This document shows positions 1 through 10,506 of a stretch of 64,000 nucleotides of DNA, in pieces. Origin of the DNA: Metabacillus crassostreae (lineage in GTDB: Bacteria; Bacillota; Bacilli; Bacillales; Bacillaceae); the NCBI RefSeq assembly GCF_016908395.1, contig NZ_JAFBDU010000004.1, forward strand, positions 1 to 64,000. Reading direction: 5' to 3'. Within the stretch, counting starts at the first letter, position 1; every line of letters begins with the position of its first letter. The notes beneath the pieces are model-generated. The model was given only the letters and a program-made list of their open reading frames with translations. It did not search any database and had not been told where the DNA came from. The translations under genes were made by a program, and so were the position numbers.

Positions 1-134
1 AAGCCCCCCTCAAGATGAGATTTCCCATAGCGTAAGCTAGTAAGATCCCTGAAAGATGATCAGGTTGATAGGTCTGAGGTGGAAGCGCGGTGACGTGTGG
101 AGCTGACAGATACTAATCGATCGAGGACTTAACC
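1..134 (+). rRNA. 23S ribosomal RNA, 3' end (partial)
   Basis: The first bases match the conserved 3' terminus of Bacillus 23S rRNA, including the GCTGACAGATACTAATCGAT stretch and the closing GAGGACTTAACC near 123-134. The 5' part lies outside the window. The exact 3' end is uncertain by a few bases. The orientation matches the 5S gene downstream, so this is the distal part of an rRNA operon. Confidence 0.95.
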
Positions 135-483
135 TAAATAGAAAAGCGGAAGAAGCCCGCTTAAATCCATAGGGAATTGGAGCGATCGAGTAGAAGTTGT
201 TCTTTGACTTCGTCCGAGAGAGTGAAATTACCGTAGGATTTGGCTTCTGTAGCTGGACAAAATAAGAGCGAAAACTTAGTTGAATTGAATTGTACAATCG
301 TTATCTAGTTTTGAAGGAATATAATATTCCCGAAGACTCTGTAAAGAGTAAAAGGGTTTCGAGGAACGAACAGTTCAAGGAATCGATAGAGGAGACACCG
401 GAGCGTACTTTTAGTACGTGAGGATGTTGACGAGCATCGATGACGCAGAAATGTGAAGTTCATCGGAAGCCGTAAACCATTTA
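135..483 (+). other. 23S-5S intergenic spacer
   Basis: About 350 bases separate the two rRNA genes. I see no tRNA cloverleaf and no convincing reading frame. The spacer holds a small hairpin at 404-418 (CGTACT-TTT-AGTACG) and a segment near 298-320 resembling spacer/leader sequence of Bacillus rRNA operons. It presumably carries processing signals. It is much longer than the short spacer I know from B. subtilis. Confidence 0.6.
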
Positions 484-599
<116 letters not shown>

Positions 600-611
600 A
601 AAGAATGAAAA

Positions 612-640
612 GAGATCAGTAGAGATACTGGTCTTTTTTT
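612..640 (+). terminator. Terminator of the rRNA operon
   Basis: An 8-bp imperfect stem (GATCAGTA/TACTGGTC) with a short loop is followed by seven T residues, directly behind 5S. Confidence 0.85.
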
Positions 641-717
641 GTGCGTGAAAAAGGTCAAGAGAGATCATACTATTGATTAAGCTAGAACGAGATTATGTAT
701 AAAGGTAGAGACTAAAA

Positions 718-749
718 ACATAACATGCCGAAATTCGAGCATGTTATGT
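718..749. repeat. 11-bp perfect inverted repeat
   Basis: ACATAACATGC at 718-728 is matched by GCATGTTATGT at 739-749, with a 10-base loop. It has no T run and lies between two terminators. It could be an RNA hairpin or an operator upstream of fosB. Confidence 0.5.
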
Positions 750-802
750 GATAAACATGAATGTCATTTCTCTTATTATAGAAAACATCACATATAGAAT
801 AG

Positions 803-832
803 AAAGGTCAGTAGAAATACTGGTCTTTTTTG
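803..832 (+). terminator. Second, near-identical terminator
   Basis: GGTCAGTA/TACTGGTC with a four-base loop and a T run nearly duplicates the terminator at 612-640, about 190 bases further on. The segment between them (641-802) holds no gene but has an 11-bp perfect inverted repeat at 718-728/739-749. Confidence 0.7.
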
Positions 833-939
833 TTTGTAAAAAAGAATTAATATAGTAAGTTAATAATAATGAATTTATAAAACTATATACTCTATATTTT
901 TCTTCTAGAAAATAACAAACAAAAAAAGTAGGTGCACAG

Positions 940-1362
940 ATGAAAGTTAAAGGTATTAATCATTTATTATATTCCGTATCTGATTTAGATAAATCGATCG
1001 AATTTTATAAAGAGGTTTTTGATGCAAAGCTATTAGTTAAGGGAGTGTCAACTGCTTATTTTGATTTAAACGGATTATGGCTTGCTCTTAATGAGGAAAG
1101 TGATATTCCACGTAATGAGATTAAACATTCTTACACTCATTTAGCATTCACGATTGAAGATAAGGATTTTACAGCTATTTATAACAAATTGGTTGAATTA
1201 AAGGTGAATATATTATCAGGTCGTGAGAGAGATAAACGAGATAAGAAATCTATATATTTCACTGATTTAGATGGACATAAGTTTGAGTTTCATACTGGTA
1301 CTTTACAGGATCGATTAGATTATTATCAAAATGAAAAAACTCATATGCAATTTTATAATTGA
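940..1362 (+). CDS. fosB: FosB-type metallothiol transferase (fosfomycin resistance)
   Basis: A 140-residue glyoxalase/vicinal oxygen chelate protein. FosB enzymes add a thiol, bacillithiol in Bacillus, to fosfomycin and open its epoxide, so the expected role is cytosolic drug inactivation. Visible support: His8 (INHLLYSV), His67 (SYTHLAF) and Glu116 (HKFEFH) sit where the FosB metal ligands lie. The [15 protein letters not shown] loop and the [10 protein letters not shown] tail are characteristic of FosB. Length is normal for the family. GTAGGTG precedes the ATG by 5 bases. The gene stands alone between the rRNA operon terminators and a non-coding gap. I assign function from family resemblance; another VOC thiol transferase is a remote alternative. 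Confidence 0.92.
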   Translation: MKVKGINHLLYSVSDLDKSIEFYKEVFDAKLLVKGVSTAYFDLNGLWLALNEESDIPRNEIKHSYTHLAFTIEDKDFTAIYNKLVELKVNILSGRERDKRDKKSIYFTDLDGHKFEFHTGTLQDRLDYYQNEKTHMQFYN

Positions 1363-1662
1363 GGTTATCGTACAAGGTGCTATACTTCATTATTCCTTCT
1401 GTTGCTTGTTAACACTATAGTGGAGCGTAATGAAATGATTTCAATTCTACTAACTTAAAGTATAAAAAACAAGCAACAATCAAATACTAAATTTATTTCG
1501 TAGAAAAGCACAAGGGAATTTGTCAGATGTTGTTGATTTTGAGGGTAGTAATTGTTACTCTATATAAACTAAAGTGAAGACAACTATCTACATATTATTA
1601 ATAGCAAGGGAATTCTATAATGATTTATACATAATCAGGATCAGATAAAGGGAGTAGAAAAG
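1363..1662. other. Non-coding gap between fosB and the NETI gene
   Basis: About 300 AT-rich bases. A 10-bp inverted repeat (GTTGCTTGTT at 1401-1410, AACAAGCAAC at 1469-1478) spans 58 bases; no T run follows. Nothing else is recognisable. Confidence 0.5.
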
Positions 1663-1863
1663 ATGACAAGGAAACCAAGTAAGAAGAAATTTATTGTTGA
1701 AGAAAATGAAACAATTGATGATTGCTTGCAAAGAATGAGTGATGAGGGCTATTTTCCTGTGAGAAGAACGGAGCAGCCGATTTTCAAGGAAGAAATGAGA
1801 GAAAATATGGTAGAACATGTACCGTGTGGTAGAAAGATCGTTTTTGAAGGGAAGTTAGTGTAA
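1663..1863 (+). CDS. yebG: NETI motif-containing small protein (YebG-like)
   Basis: A 66-residue charged, soluble-looking protein containing the sequence [20 protein letters not shown], the hallmark of the NETI-motif family represented by B. subtilis YebG, which likewise lies just upstream of purE. The function of the family is not known to me. GGGAG lies about 10 bases before the ATG. The gene ends about 5 bases before the first PurBox of the purine operon, so the pur control region starts directly at its stop codon. Confidence 0.85.
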   Translation: MTRKPSKKKFIVEENETIDDCLQRMSDEGYFPVRRTEQPIFKEEMRENMVEHVPCGRKIVFEGKLV

Positions 1864-1867
1864 AAGA

Positions 1868-1901
1868 CGAACATTAAATTATATATTAAATAAATCGTTC
1901 G
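1868..1901 (+). promoter_or_regulatory. Paired PurBoxes (PurR operator)
   Basis: CGAACATT at 1868-1875 and its inverted counterpart AATCGTTCG at 1893-1901 are separated by 17 bases, just upstream of the -35 box. Bacillus PurR binds such oppositely oriented CGAA-containing boxes and is released by PRPP. The second box deviates by one base from the ideal inverse. Confidence 0.75.
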
Positions 1902-1909
1902 ATTTTACG

Positions 1910-1938
1910 TTGACATCGAATAGCTTCATTGTTAATAT
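1910..1938 (+). promoter_or_regulatory. Sigma-A promoter of the purine operon
   Basis: A perfect -35 TTGACA at 1910-1915, a 17-base spacer and -10 TAATAT at 1933-1938. Placed between the PurBoxes and the guanine aptamer, as expected for purE. Confidence 0.85.
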
Positions 1939-1965
1939 AAAACATGTAAATAATTAATTAACGGT

Positions 1966-2038
1966 AACCTCATATAAAATTGGGAATATGGCCCAGAAGT
2001 TTCTACCCGCTGACCGTAAATCATCGGACTATGAGGGA
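1966..2038 (+). promoter_or_regulatory. Purine riboswitch, guanine class
   Basis: P1 arms CCTCATA (from 1968) and TATGAGG (to 2036) enclose the conserved core: TATGGCCC in J1/2-P2, GTTTCTACC in the P2-J2/3 region, CCGTAAATC in P3 and GGACTATG at J3/1. The base that distinguishes ligands (the C of GACTATG) is C, as in guanine/hypoxanthine sensors; adenine sensors have U. Guanine binding should stabilise P1 and allow the downstream terminator to form. Confidence 0.93.
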
Positions 2039-2077
2039 AAGTGTAAGTATAAACGATTCGGTATTTAGTTAGATCCG

Positions 2078-2135
2078 AGCCCGATATACTAGCTTTCTCT
2101 TTTTTTATGAGAAAGTTAGGTATCGGGCTATTTTT
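2078..2135 (+). terminator. Riboswitch-controlled attenuator upstream of purE
   Basis: AGCCCGATA and TATCGGGCT pair, extended by GCTTTCTC/GAGAAAGT around a T-rich loop, followed by TTTTT. It lies between the aptamer and purE and is the expression platform. Confidence 0.88.
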
Positions 2136-2169
2136 ATAGGATGAAGATATGTAAAAGGTGGGGAATAGA

Positions 2170-2658
2170 TTGGATCCGGTTGTTGGAGTTATTATGGGAA
2201 GTACATCTGATTGGGAAACAATGAAGCATACTTGTGACATACTTGATGAATTAAATGTTCCTTATGAAAAAAAGGTAGTTTCTGCTCATCGTACTCCTGA
2301 TTATATGTTTGAATATGCTGAGACTGCTAGAGATAGAGGCTTAAAGGTTATTGTTGCTGGTGCGGGTGGTGCAGCACATTTACCAGGAATGGTTGCAGCA
2401 AAAACGACGTTACCAGTTATCGGAATACCTGTTCAGTCAAAAGCATTAAATGGTATGGATTCATTGCTTTCCATTGTTCAGATGCCTGGTGGTGTACCAG
2501 TTGCAACTGTAGCAATTGGTAAGGCAGGTGCTACAAATGCAGGCTTGTTAGCAGCACAATTTCTCTCAGCGTTTGATGAGCAATTAGCAGCTGTATTAGA
2601 TAATAGAAGAAACGAGCTACGTGTAAAGGTACTAGAAAGTAGTGATGAGCTTGAATAA
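2170..2658 (+). CDS. purE: N5-carboxyaminoimidazole ribonucleotide mutase PurE
   Basis: Converts N5-CAIR to CAIR in de novo purine synthesis, acting with PurK. The 162-residue protein follows B. subtilis PurE nearly residue for residue: GSTSDWETM near the N-terminus, [10 protein letters not shown] with the catalytic-site histidine, [12 protein letters not shown] and the [20 protein letters not shown] stretch. I take TTG at 2170 as start because AAGGTGGGG lies at the right distance and the alignment to known PurE begins there; a GTG at 2158 in the same frame lies inside that ribosome binding site. First gene of the operon; it overlaps purK by 14 bases. Confidence 0.97.
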   Translation: MDPVVGVIMGSTSDWETMKHTCDILDELNVPYEKKVVSAHRTPDYMFEYAETARDRGLKVIVAGAGGAAHLPGMVAAKTTLPVIGIPVQSKALNGMDSLLSIVQMPGGVPVATVAIGKAGATNAGLLAAQFLSAFDEQLAAVLDNRRNELRVKVLESSDELE

Positions 2659-3772
2659 GCAAATTCTACCTGGTCAAACAATAGGAATCATTGGTGGCGG
2701 TCAATTAGGCCGGATGATGGCGATTGCTGCTAGACAGCTAGGTTATAAGATTGCTGTGCTAGATCCAACAGAGGATTGTCCTTGTGGTCAACTAGCAGAT
2801 ATAGAGATTACTGCGAGTTACGATGATTTAGCTGCTATAAAAAAATTAGCGAGCGTAAGTGATGTGATCACATACGAATTTGAAAATATAGATTATACAG
2901 CACTGAAATGGTTAGAGGAGCATGCATATCTTCCTCAAAAAAGCTCTTTATTATTATTAACTCAGGATCGTGAAACTGAGAAGGCTGCCATCGTAAATGC
3001 TGGCTGTGAAGTAGCTCCTTACCGAATTGTTCATAAAGAAGCTGAATTAAATGACGCTGTAGAGCTTCTTCAATACCCAAGTGTGCTTAAAACGTGCAGA
3101 GGTGGCTATGATGGTAAAGGTCAAGTTGTTCTCCGTTCAGAGCAAGATTTAGTAGAAGCAAACCAATTACTTAACCAAGGAACGTGTATTTTAGAAAAAT
3201 GGGTTCCTTTTGAAAAAGAAATTTCAGTTATTGTGACAAGATCTGTTAGTGGTGAGACAAAAACATTTCCGGTAGCTGAAAATATTCATAAAGACAATAT
3301 TTTATATCAAAGTATTGTACCAGCTCGTGTTGAAGAAGAGGTTATTTCTAACGCTGAAAAGCTAGCAATTAAGCTTTCACATAGCTTTGAATTAGTAGGG
3401 ACACTAGCAGTTGAAATGTTCTTAACGGAGACTGGGGAGCTTTATATTAATGAATTAGCTCCACGTCCTCATAATTCGGGTCATTATTCGATTGATTTAT
3501 GTGAAACAGATCAGTTTGAACAGCATGTTCGTGCAATTTGTAATCTACCATTGGGTCATACTACATTAAGAAAAAGTGGTGTGATGGTGAATTTGTTAGG
3601 TGACGATTTATCGGTGGTTAATGAACATCTTTACTTATTAGAAAGATCTAAGCTTCATCTTTATGGTAAGAAAGAGCCAATTGCTAAGCGTAAGATGGGG
3701 CATATCACGATTATGAGTGACGATATAGAAGAAGAATTAAAACAGATTGATCAAATTTGGGGTTTAAAATAG
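2645..3772 (+). CDS. purK: 5-(carboxyamino)imidazole ribonucleotide synthase PurK
   Basis: ATP-grasp enzyme making N5-CAIR from AIR, bicarbonate and ATP, the substrate of PurE. The N-terminal nucleotide fold shows [13 protein letters not shown]. The ATP-grasp region has [12 protein letters not shown] and [12 protein letters not shown]. The metal-binding region has [20 protein letters not shown] followed by PHNSGHY. Length (375) is normal. ATG 2645 is preferred; a GTG directly before it (2642) is possible, and the site overlaps purE, which implies translational coupling. Confidence 0.97.
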   Translation: MSLNKQILPGQTIGIIGGGQLGRMMAIAARQLGYKIAVLDPTEDCPCGQLADIEITASYDDLAAIKKLASVSDVITYEFENIDYTALKWLEEHAYLPQKSSLLLLTQDRETEKAAIVNAGCEVAPYRIVHKEAELNDAVELLQYPSVLKTCRGGYDGKGQVVLRSEQDLVEANQLLNQGTCILEKWVPFEKEISVIVTRSVSGETKTFPVAENIHKDNILYQSIVPARVEEEVISNAEKLAIKLSHSFELVGTLAVEMFLTETGELYINELAPRPHNSGHYSIDLCETDQFEQHVRAICNLPLGHTTLRKSGVMVNLLGDDLSVVNEHLYLLERSKLHLYGKKEPIAKRKMGHITIMSDDIEEELKQIDQIWGLK

Positions 3773-3787
3773 GACGGAGGCAAATCA

Positions 3788-5080
3788 ATGATTGAGCGTT
3801 ATACTAGACCAGAAATGGGTGCAATTTGGACAGAAGAAAACAAATTCAAAGCATGGTTAGAGGTTGAAATTCTAGCATGTGAGGCATGGGCAGAGTTAGG
3901 TGTTATTCCTAAAGAGGATGTTGCACTTCTTCGTAAAAATGCATCATTTGATGTGGATCGTATTAATGAAATTGAATTAGAAACTCGTCATGATGTTGTT
4001 GCATTTACTAGAGCAGTTTCTGAAACTCTTGGAGAAGAGCGTAAATGGGTACATTACGGATTAACGTCAACAGATGTAGTAGACACAGCTCTTTCTTATT
4101 TATTAAAGCAAGCAAATGACATTCTATTAAAAGATATTGAGAACTTTGTGCAAATTTTAAAAGAAAAAGCTCAAGAACATAAATATACAGTGATGATGGG
4201 CCGTACTCATGGTGTTCATGCAGAGCCTACTACTTTTGGTTTAAAGCTTGGTCTTTGGTATGAAGAAATGAAGCGTAATTTAGATCGTTTCAAGCGTGCA
4301 GCAACTGGCGTAGAGTTTGGGAAAATTTCTGGAGCAGTTGGAACATATGCAAACATCGATCCTTTTGTTGAAAAATATGTTTGTGAAAAATTAGGTACAC
4401 AACCAGCACCAATTTCAACTCAAACATTACAACGTGATCGTCATGCAGAATATATGGCAGCTATCGCATTAGTTGCAACATCTATCGAAAAGTTTGCTGT
4501 AGAAATTCGTGGATTGCAAAAAAGTGAAACTCGTGAAGTGGAAGAAGCATTTGCTAAAGGTCAAAAAGGATCTTCTGCAATGCCGCATAAACGGAACCCT
4601 ATCGGCTCTGAAAACATGACAGGTCTTGCACGTGTGATTCGTGGCTATATGTTAACAGCTTATGAAAATGTTCCATTATGGCATGAAAGAGATATCTCAC
4701 ATTCATCTGCTGAGCGTATTATCTTACCAGATGCTACGATTGCTCTTAACTATATGTTAAATCGTTTTGGAAACATCGTGAAAAACTTAACAGTATTTCC
4801 TGAAAATATGAAGCGTAATATGGATCGTACACAAGGGTTGATTTACTCACAACGTGTGTTACTTGCTTTAATCGATACAGGTATGACAAGAGAAGAGGCT
4901 TATGATCTTGTTCAACCAAAAGCGATGGAAGCTTGGGAAAAGCAAGTTCCATTCCGTGGACTTGTTGAAGGCGAAGAGAAAATCACTTCTCGCTTATCTG
5001 CTGAAAAAATAGAAGATTGCTTTGATTATAACTACCATCTAAAAGGTGTAGACGCAATTTTTGAACGTCTAGGTCTTTAA
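3788..5080 (+). CDS. purB: Adenylosuccinate lyase PurB
   Basis: Fumarase-superfamily lyase acting twice in purine synthesis: SAICAR to AICAR and adenylosuccinate to AMP. The 430-residue protein starts with [14 protein letters not shown] as in Bacillus PurB. It carries the TSTDVVDTA and [14 protein letters not shown] regions with the general acid histidine, and the flexible signature loop [12 protein letters not shown] with the catalytic serine near residue 262. GGAGG lies 8 bases before the ATG; the gap to purK is 15 bases. A hairpin follows in the 127-base gap before purC. Confidence 0.98.
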   Translation: MIERYTRPEMGAIWTEENKFKAWLEVEILACEAWAELGVIPKEDVALLRKNASFDVDRINEIELETRHDVVAFTRAVSETLGEERKWVHYGLTSTDVVDTALSYLLKQANDILLKDIENFVQILKEKAQEHKYTVMMGRTHGVHAEPTTFGLKLGLWYEEMKRNLDRFKRAATGVEFGKISGAVGTYANIDPFVEKYVCEKLGTQPAPISTQTLQRDRHAEYMAAIALVATSIEKFAVEIRGLQKSETREVEEAFAKGQKGSSAMPHKRNPIGSENMTGLARVIRGYMLTAYENVPLWHERDISHSSAERIILPDATIALNYMLNRFGNIVKNLTVFPENMKRNMDRTQGLIYSQRVLLALIDTGMTREEAYDLVQPKAMEAWEKQVPFRGLVEGEEKITSRLSAEKIEDCFDYNYHLKGVDAIFERLGL

Positions 5081-5087
5081 AACAGAA

Positions 5088-5118
5088 ATAGCAAGGGTCT
5101 AAGATAGCCCCTTGCTAT
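5088..5118 (+). repeat. Hairpin between purB and purC
   Basis: ATAGCAAGGG at 5088-5097 pairs perfectly with CCCTTGCTAT at 5109-5118. There is no T run after it, so it is probably a processing or stability element, or a leaky terminator, within the operon. Confidence 0.6.
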
Positions 5119-5207
5119 CTATTTGATCAAAAAACTTGGTTAGAAAATGTAACAGTATCATCATTTTTACAGTGAATGTTCCCAAAATTCTGTTTAGGAG
5201 GGCTTTT

Positions 5208-5939
5208 ATGAACACAGAAAAGCTTGAATTACTATACGAAGGAAAAGCAAAGCGTATTTATAAAACAAATGAGCCTAATATTTTACTAGTTTCTTATAAA
5301 GATTCTGCTACAGCGTTTAATGGTGTGAAAAAGGAAGAAATTACTGGTAAGGGTCGTCTAAACAATGAGATTTCGACATTGATTTTTGAAAAGCTTACAG
5401 CAAACAATATTGAAAATCACTTTGTAAAAAGATTATCTGAAACAGAGCAGCTTGTGAAATCAGTAACCATTATCCCACTTGAAGTTGTTGTGAGAAATGT
5501 TGTAGCAGGAAGTCTTTCTAAACGGACTGGCATTGAAGAGGGAACAGAAATTAAAAACCCACTTGTTGAGTTTTACTATAAAGATGATGAATTAGGTGAT
5601 CCGTTACTTACTGAGGATCATATTGCACTTTTAGAAGTAGCAACACCTGAGCAAGTAGAAACCTTAAAAACACTTGCTAGAAAAGTAAATGACGTGCTAA
5701 AAGCACATTTTCAAGCTTGTGATGTTCGCTTAATTGATTTTAAGCTTGAGTTCGGAATCACTGAGGATGGAACCATTATTTTAGCTGATGAAGTTTCACC
5801 AGACACATGTCGTTTATGGGATATCAATACAAACGAAAAATTTGATAAAGATGTTTTTAGAAGAGATATTGGCAGTTTAACAGATGCATATGAAGTTATT
5901 TTAACTAGACTTGGAGGACAATCAACATGTACAAAGTAA
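5208..5939 (+). CDS. purC: Phosphoribosylaminoimidazole-succinocarboxamide synthase PurC
   Basis: SAICAR synthetase: joins CAIR and aspartate using ATP. The 243-residue protein contains LLYEGKAKRIY at the N-terminus, the signature region PLEVVVRNVVAGSL and the catalytic-site segment IILADEVSPDTCRLWD. ATG 5208 is chosen because TAGGAGGGC precedes it by about 6 bases and the family starts here; an upstream in-frame start at 5136 would add 24 residues without homology. Its last 13 bases overlap purS. Confidence 0.97.
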   Translation: MNTEKLELLYEGKAKRIYKTNEPNILLVSYKDSATAFNGVKKEEITGKGRLNNEISTLIFEKLTANNIENHFVKRLSETEQLVKSVTIIPLEVVVRNVVAGSLSKRTGIEEGTEIKNPLVEFYYKDDELGDPLLTEDHIALLEVATPEQVETLKTLARKVNDVLKAHFQACDVRLIDFKLEFGITEDGTIILADEVSPDTCRLWDINTNEKFDKDVFRRDIGSLTDAYEVILTRLGGQSTCTK

Positions 5940-6181
5940 AAGTTTATGTCACGTTAAGAGAAAGTGTATTAGATCCACAAGGAACAGCTGTTAAGAGTGC
6001 TTTACACAGTATGTCTTATAATGAAGTGCAAGACGTTCGTATCGGTAAATATATGGAATTAACGATTGAGAAATCTGATCGTGATTTAGATGTAGCTGTT
6101 CGTGAAATGTGTGAAAAACTACTTGCTAATACAGTGATTGAAGACTTTAGCTATGAGGTACAGGAGGTTGTCACAAAGTGA
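5927..6181 (+). CDS. purS: Phosphoribosylformylglycinamidine synthase subunit PurS
   Basis: The 84-residue small subunit bridges the glutaminase PurQ and the synthetase PurL in the three-part FGAM synthase of Gram-positive bacteria. It has the expected start [18 protein letters not shown] and the central [12 protein letters not shown] segment. TTGGAGGAC precedes the ATG. It overlaps purC by 13 bases and purQ by 4 bases, the tight coupling expected for subunits of one complex. Confidence 0.97.
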   Translation: MYKVKVYVTLRESVLDPQGTAVKSALHSMSYNEVQDVRIGKYMELTIEKSDRDLDVAVREMCEKLLANTVIEDFSYEVQEVVTK

Positions 6182-6861
6182 AATTCGCTGTGATCGTTTT
6201 CCCTGGGTCTAACTGTGATGTAGATATGTATCATGCGATTAAAGATGAGCTTGGTGAAGAAGTAGAATATGTTTGGCATGATGAAACAGATTTAAGCCAA
6301 TTTGACGGCATTCTTTTACCAGGTGGATTTTCATATGGAGATTACTTACGCTCTGGAGCTATTGCTCGTTTCTCAAACGTAATGAAGGAAGTAGTTAAAG
6401 CAGCTGAAGCTGGTAAGCCAGTTCTTGGTGTGTGTAATGGATTCCAGATTTTATTAGAAGTAGGATTACTTCCGGGTGCTATGAAAAGAAACGAAAATTT
6501 AAAGTTTATGTGTAGACCAGTTCATTTAAAGGTTGCAAATAATAACACTGCCTTTACTTCAGCTTATGATAAGGATGAGATCATCTCAGTTCCTATCGCA
6601 CATGGAGAAGGGAATTATTATTGTGATGAAGAAACACTTCAAACGCTTAAAGAAAACAATCAAATTGTGTTTACGTACGAAGAAAATCCAAATGGCAGTT
6701 TAGTAGATATTGCTGGAATTACAAATGAGCGCGGAAATGTATTAGGGATGATGCCACATCCTGAGCGTGCAGTTGATGAATTACTTGGAAGTGCTGACGG
6801 ATTAAAATTATTTCAATCGATCGTGAAAAACTGGAGGGAATCTCATGTCACTACTGCTTGA
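6178..6861 (+). CDS. purQ: Phosphoribosylformylglycinamidine synthase, glutaminase subunit PurQ
   Basis: Class I glutamine amidotransferase supplying ammonia to PurL. The nucleophile cysteine is in [10 protein letters not shown] (near residue 86) and the partner His-Glu in [14 protein letters not shown]. The oxyanion region [18 protein letters not shown] is present. Starts with GTG at 6178 behind CAGGAGGTTG; it overlaps purS by 4 bases and purL by 17 bases. The 227-residue length is normal. Confidence 0.98.
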   Translation: MKFAVIVFPGSNCDVDMYHAIKDELGEEVEYVWHDETDLSQFDGILLPGGFSYGDYLRSGAIARFSNVMKEVVKAAEAGKPVLGVCNGFQILLEVGLLPGAMKRNENLKFMCRPVHLKVANNNTAFTSAYDKDEIISVPIAHGEGNYYCDEETLQTLKENNQIVFTYEENPNGSLVDIAGITNERGNVLGMMPHPERAVDELLGSADGLKLFQSIVKNWRESHVTTA

Positions 6862-9073
6862 ACCAACTAACCAGATGATTAAAGATGAAAAAGTTTACAG
6901 ACAAATGGGTGTAAGTGATGACGAGTTTGCTCTGATTGAAAAAATTATTGGTCGTTTACCAAATTACACAGAAATCGGTATTTTCTCTGTTATGTGGTCT
7001 GAGCACTGTAGTTATAAAAACTCTAAGCCTATTTTAAAGAAATTTCCTGTTACAGGTGAAAAGGTTCTACAAGGACCTGGAGAAGGAGCGGGGATTGTCG
7101 ATATTGGTGACAATCAAGCGGTTGTTTTCAAAATTGAAAGTCACAACCACCCTTCAGCTATTGAGCCATACCAAGGTGCTGCAACTGGTGTTGGTGGGAT
7201 TATCCGTGATGTATTCTCAATGGGAGCAAGACCTATTGCTATTTTAAATTCTTTACGCTTTGGAGAACTAAAATCTCCACGTGTGAAGTATTTGTTTGAA
7301 GAGGTTGTTGCTGGGATTGCTGGGTACGGTAACTGTATCGGAATTCCTACAGTAGGTGGAGAAATTCAATTTGATGATTCTTATGAAGGAAATCCTCTTG
7401 TTAACGCTATGTGCGTAGGGTTGATTAATCATGAAGACATTAAAAAAGGCCAAGCAAAAGGTGTTGGCAACACAGTTATGTATGTTGGTGCCAGAACTGG
7501 TCGTGATGGAATTCATGGTGCAACATTCTCTTCTGAAGAGTTAACTGACGATTCTGGTGCAGATCGTTCAGCGGTACAGGTTGGAGATCCATTTATGGAG
7601 AAGCTTTTATTAGAAGCTTGCTTGGAAGTTATTAAAAATGATGCGTTAGTTGGAATCCAAGACATGGGAGCAGCTGGATTAACAAGTTCATCAGCAGAGA
7701 TGGCAAGTAAAGCTGGTTCTGGTATAGAAATGGACCTTGATCTTATTCCACAACGTGAATCAGGAATGACTCCTTATGAAATGATGCTTTCTGAATCTCA
7801 AGAAAGAATGCTACTTGTTATTGAAAAAGGCAGAGAGCAAGAAATCGTTGACCTTTTCGAGAAATATGATTTAGAAGCAGTATCAGTTGGGAAAGTAACA
7901 GACGACAAAATGCTTCGTCTTTTCCATAAAGGTGAAGTAGTATGTGAGCTTCCAGTTGACGCGTTAGCTGAAGAAGCACCTGTTTATCATAAGCCTTCAA
8001 AAGTACCTGCGTACTATGAAGAGTTCCAACAAATGAACGTAGCACCTATTTCAGTAGATAACTATAAAGAAACACTTATTAATCTATTAAAGCAACCAAC
8101 AATTGCAAGTAAAGAATGGGTTTACGATCAGTATGATTATATGGTTCGCACAAACACAGTTGTTGCACCAGGTTCAGATGCTGCCGTTGTTCGTATCCGT
8201 GATACAAAGAAAGCTTTAGCTATGACAACTGACTGTAACTCTCGTTATCTTTATTTAGATCCAGAGGTTGGTGGGCAAATTGCTGTAGCAGAGGCTGCTC
8301 GTAATATTGTATGTTCAGGTGCAACACCACTTGCGATTACAGATAACTTAAACTTTGGTAATCCTGAAAAGCCTGAAATTTTCTGGCAAATTGAAAAATC
8401 AGCAGATGGTATTAGTGAAGCTTGTCGCGTGTTAGATACACCAGTTATTGGTGGAAACGTATCTTTATACAATGAAACAAACGGAACAGCAATTTACCCA
8501 ACACCTGTAATCGGTATGGTTGGTTTAATTGAAGATACAGATTATATTACAACGCAAGACTTTAAAGAAGCTGGAGATCTTATCTATTTAATCGGTGAAA
8601 CAAAGCCTGAGTTCGGTGGTAGTGAGCTACAAAAGCTTACGTACGGTAAAATCTTTGGTCAATCTCCAGAGCTTGATTTAGCAAAAGAAAGAAAAACATT
8701 AGATCAGCTATTATCAGCGATTCATGCAAAAACTGTAGCATCAGCACATGATGTTTCAGAAGGTGGAGTAGCTGTTGCACTAGCTGAGCCATTATTTGGT
8801 GGTAAAAACTTAGGAGCTGAAGTGACACTTACTGGTGATGCAACAGCAGCACTATTCAGTGAATCACAAACTCGTTTTATCATTTCAGTGAAAAAAGAAA
8901 ACCAACAAGCATTTGAACAATTAGTAGATGCTGTATGTATTGGTGAAGTAACTGATTCTAATAAGCTTGTTATTAAAAACACAAACAATGAAACTCTTGT
9001 AGATGCATCTGTAGAAGAACTTAAGGCTGCATGGAAAGGGGCTATCCCGTGCTTACTGAAATCAAAGGATTAA
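6845..9073 (+). CDS. purL: Phosphoribosylformylglycinamidine synthase, synthetase subunit PurL
   Basis: ATP-dependent conversion of FGAR to FGAM with ammonia channelled from PurQ. This is the small (742-residue) Gram-positive PurL. It has [15 protein letters not shown] near residue 45, the ATP region [13 protein letters not shown], duplicated AIR-synthase-like halves ([35 protein letters not shown]) and the closing [11 protein letters not shown] typical of Bacillus. GAGGG lies before the ATG inside purQ. The end overlaps purF by 25 bases. Confidence 0.98.
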   Translation: MSLLLEPTNQMIKDEKVYRQMGVSDDEFALIEKIIGRLPNYTEIGIFSVMWSEHCSYKNSKPILKKFPVTGEKVLQGPGEGAGIVDIGDNQAVVFKIESHNHPSAIEPYQGAATGVGGIIRDVFSMGARPIAILNSLRFGELKSPRVKYLFEEVVAGIAGYGNCIGIPTVGGEIQFDDSYEGNPLVNAMCVGLINHEDIKKGQAKGVGNTVMYVGARTGRDGIHGATFSSEELTDDSGADRSAVQVGDPFMEKLLLEACLEVIKNDALVGIQDMGAAGLTSSSAEMASKAGSGIEMDLDLIPQRESGMTPYEMMLSESQERMLLVIEKGREQEIVDLFEKYDLEAVSVGKVTDDKMLRLFHKGEVVCELPVDALAEEAPVYHKPSKVPAYYEEFQQMNVAPISVDNYKETLINLLKQPTIASKEWVYDQYDYMVRTNTVVAPGSDAAVVRIRDTKKALAMTTDCNSRYLYLDPEVGGQIAVAEAARNIVCSGATPLAITDNLNFGNPEKPEIFWQIEKSADGISEACRVLDTPVIGGNVSLYNETNGTAIYPTPVIGMVGLIEDTDYITTQDFKEAGDLIYLIGETKPEFGGSELQKLTYGKIFGQSPELDLAKERKTLDQLLSAIHAKTVASAHDVSEGGVAVALAEPLFGGKNLGAEVTLTGDATAALFSESQTRFIISVKKENQQAFEQLVDAVCIGEVTDSNKLVIKNTNNETLVDASVEELKAAWKGAIPCLLKSKD

Positions 9074-10461
9074 ATGAAGAATGTGGTGTCTTCGGAATTT
9101 GGGGTCATAAAGACGCTGCTCAAATTACGTATTATGGCTTACACAGTCTACAGCATAGAGGTCAAGAAGGTGCAGGGATTGTTACAACTGATGGTGAAAA
9201 ATTAACAAGTGCAAAAGGTCTAGGTCTGATTTCAGAGGTTTTCGCTAATGGAAGACTAAATGAATTATCAGGTAAGGCAGCTATTGGTCATGTTCGTTAT
9301 GCAACGGCAGGTGGGGGCGGTTATGAAAATGTTCAGCCCCTTTTCTTTAAATCACATAGTGGTGGCTTAGCGCTTGCTCATAACGGTAATCTTGTGAATG
9401 CAACACAGCTTAAGCATCAGCTTGAGAGCCAGGGAAGTATTTTCCAAACAACTTCAGATACTGAGGTGTTAGCACATCTTATCAGAAGAAGTGGCTATCA
9501 AGATATGAAGGAAGCTGTGAAAAGTGCATTAACAGTCATTAAAGGAGCATATGCTTTTTTAATCATGACAGAAACGGAAATGATGGTTGCGCTAGATCCT
9601 AATGGACTACGCCCATTGTCTATCGGAGTTTTGGGAGATGCTTATGTGATTGCTTCTGAAACATGTGCATTTGATGTAGTTGGAGCAAAATATGAAAGAG
9701 ATGTTCAACCAGGTGAATTATTAATTATTAATGACGAAGGAATTCGCTCTGAGCGTTTTTCAATGAATATTAATCGTTCAATTTGTAGTATGGAATACAT
9801 CTATTTCTCTCGTCCAGATAGCAATATTGATGGAATTAATGTTCATACAGCACGTAAAAACTTAGGCAAACGTTTAGCCGTTGAATCTGAGGTTGCTGCT
9901 GATGTTGTGACAGGTGTACCTGATTCAAGTATTTCTGCTGCGATTGGATTTGCTGAATTAACAGGCATTCCATATGAGCTGGGATTAATCAAAAACCGTT
10001 ATGTTGGCAGAACGTTTATCCAGCCTTCACAAGAATTACGTGAACAAGGTGTGAAAATGAAGCTTTCAGCTGTTCGTGGTGTTGTAGAAGGAAAACGTGT
10101 TGTTATGGTTGATGACTCAATTGTCCGTGGAACAACAAGTAAACGAATCGTAACAATGCTTCGCGATGCAGGTGCTAAAGAGGTTCACGTTCGTATTAGT
10201 TCACCACCTATTGCAAATCCTTGCTTTTACGGAATTGATACATCAACACATGAAGAATTAATTGCATCAAATCATTCAATAGAAGAAATTCGTGAGCTTA
10301 TCGGTGCAGACAGTCTTGCCTTTTTAAGTGTAGAGGGATTATTAGAAGGAATTGGTCGTCCATATGAAGGTGAATTCAAAGGACAATGCTTAGCATGCTT
10401 CACAGGTCGTTATCCTACTGAAATTTATCCAGATACAGTTTTACCGCACGAAAAAGCTTAA
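9049..10461 (+). CDS. purF: Amidophosphoribosyltransferase PurF
   Basis: First committed step: PRPP plus glutamine gives phosphoribosylamine. With GTG 9049 as start, eleven residues ([11 protein letters not shown]) precede the cysteine of CGVFGIWG, exactly the propeptide removed in Bacillus PurF to expose the N-terminal nucleophile. GGAAAGGGG sits before this GTG; an upstream in-frame ATG at 9031 fits less well. Iron-sulfur ligands of the Bacillus enzyme appear in [16 protein letters not shown] and the GQCLACFTG pair. The PRPP motif [13 protein letters not shown] is present. Length is 470 residues. Confidence 0.98.
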   Translation: MLTEIKGLNEECGVFGIWGHKDAAQITYYGLHSLQHRGQEGAGIVTTDGEKLTSAKGLGLISEVFANGRLNELSGKAAIGHVRYATAGGGGYENVQPLFFKSHSGGLALAHNGNLVNATQLKHQLESQGSIFQTTSDTEVLAHLIRRSGYQDMKEAVKSALTVIKGAYAFLIMTETEMMVALDPNGLRPLSIGVLGDAYVIASETCAFDVVGAKYERDVQPGELLIINDEGIRSERFSMNINRSICSMEYIYFSRPDSNIDGINVHTARKNLGKRLAVESEVAADVVTGVPDSSISAAIGFAELTGIPYELGLIKNRYVGRTFIQPSQELREQGVKMKLSAVRGVVEGKRVVMVDDSIVRGTTSKRIVTMLRDAGAKEVHVRISSPPIANPCFYGIDTSTHEELIASNHSIEEIRELIGADSLAFLSVEGLLEGIGRPYEGEFKGQCLACFTGRYPTEIYPDTVLPHEKA

Positions 10462-10506
10462 ATAGAAAAGCGTAAGCCAAAATGTTTTTACAATAATAAA
10501 AAATTG

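Noticed and set aside
135-483. A tRNA in the 23S-5S spacer
   Set aside because: No cloverleaf, TTCGA loop or CCA end could be fitted.
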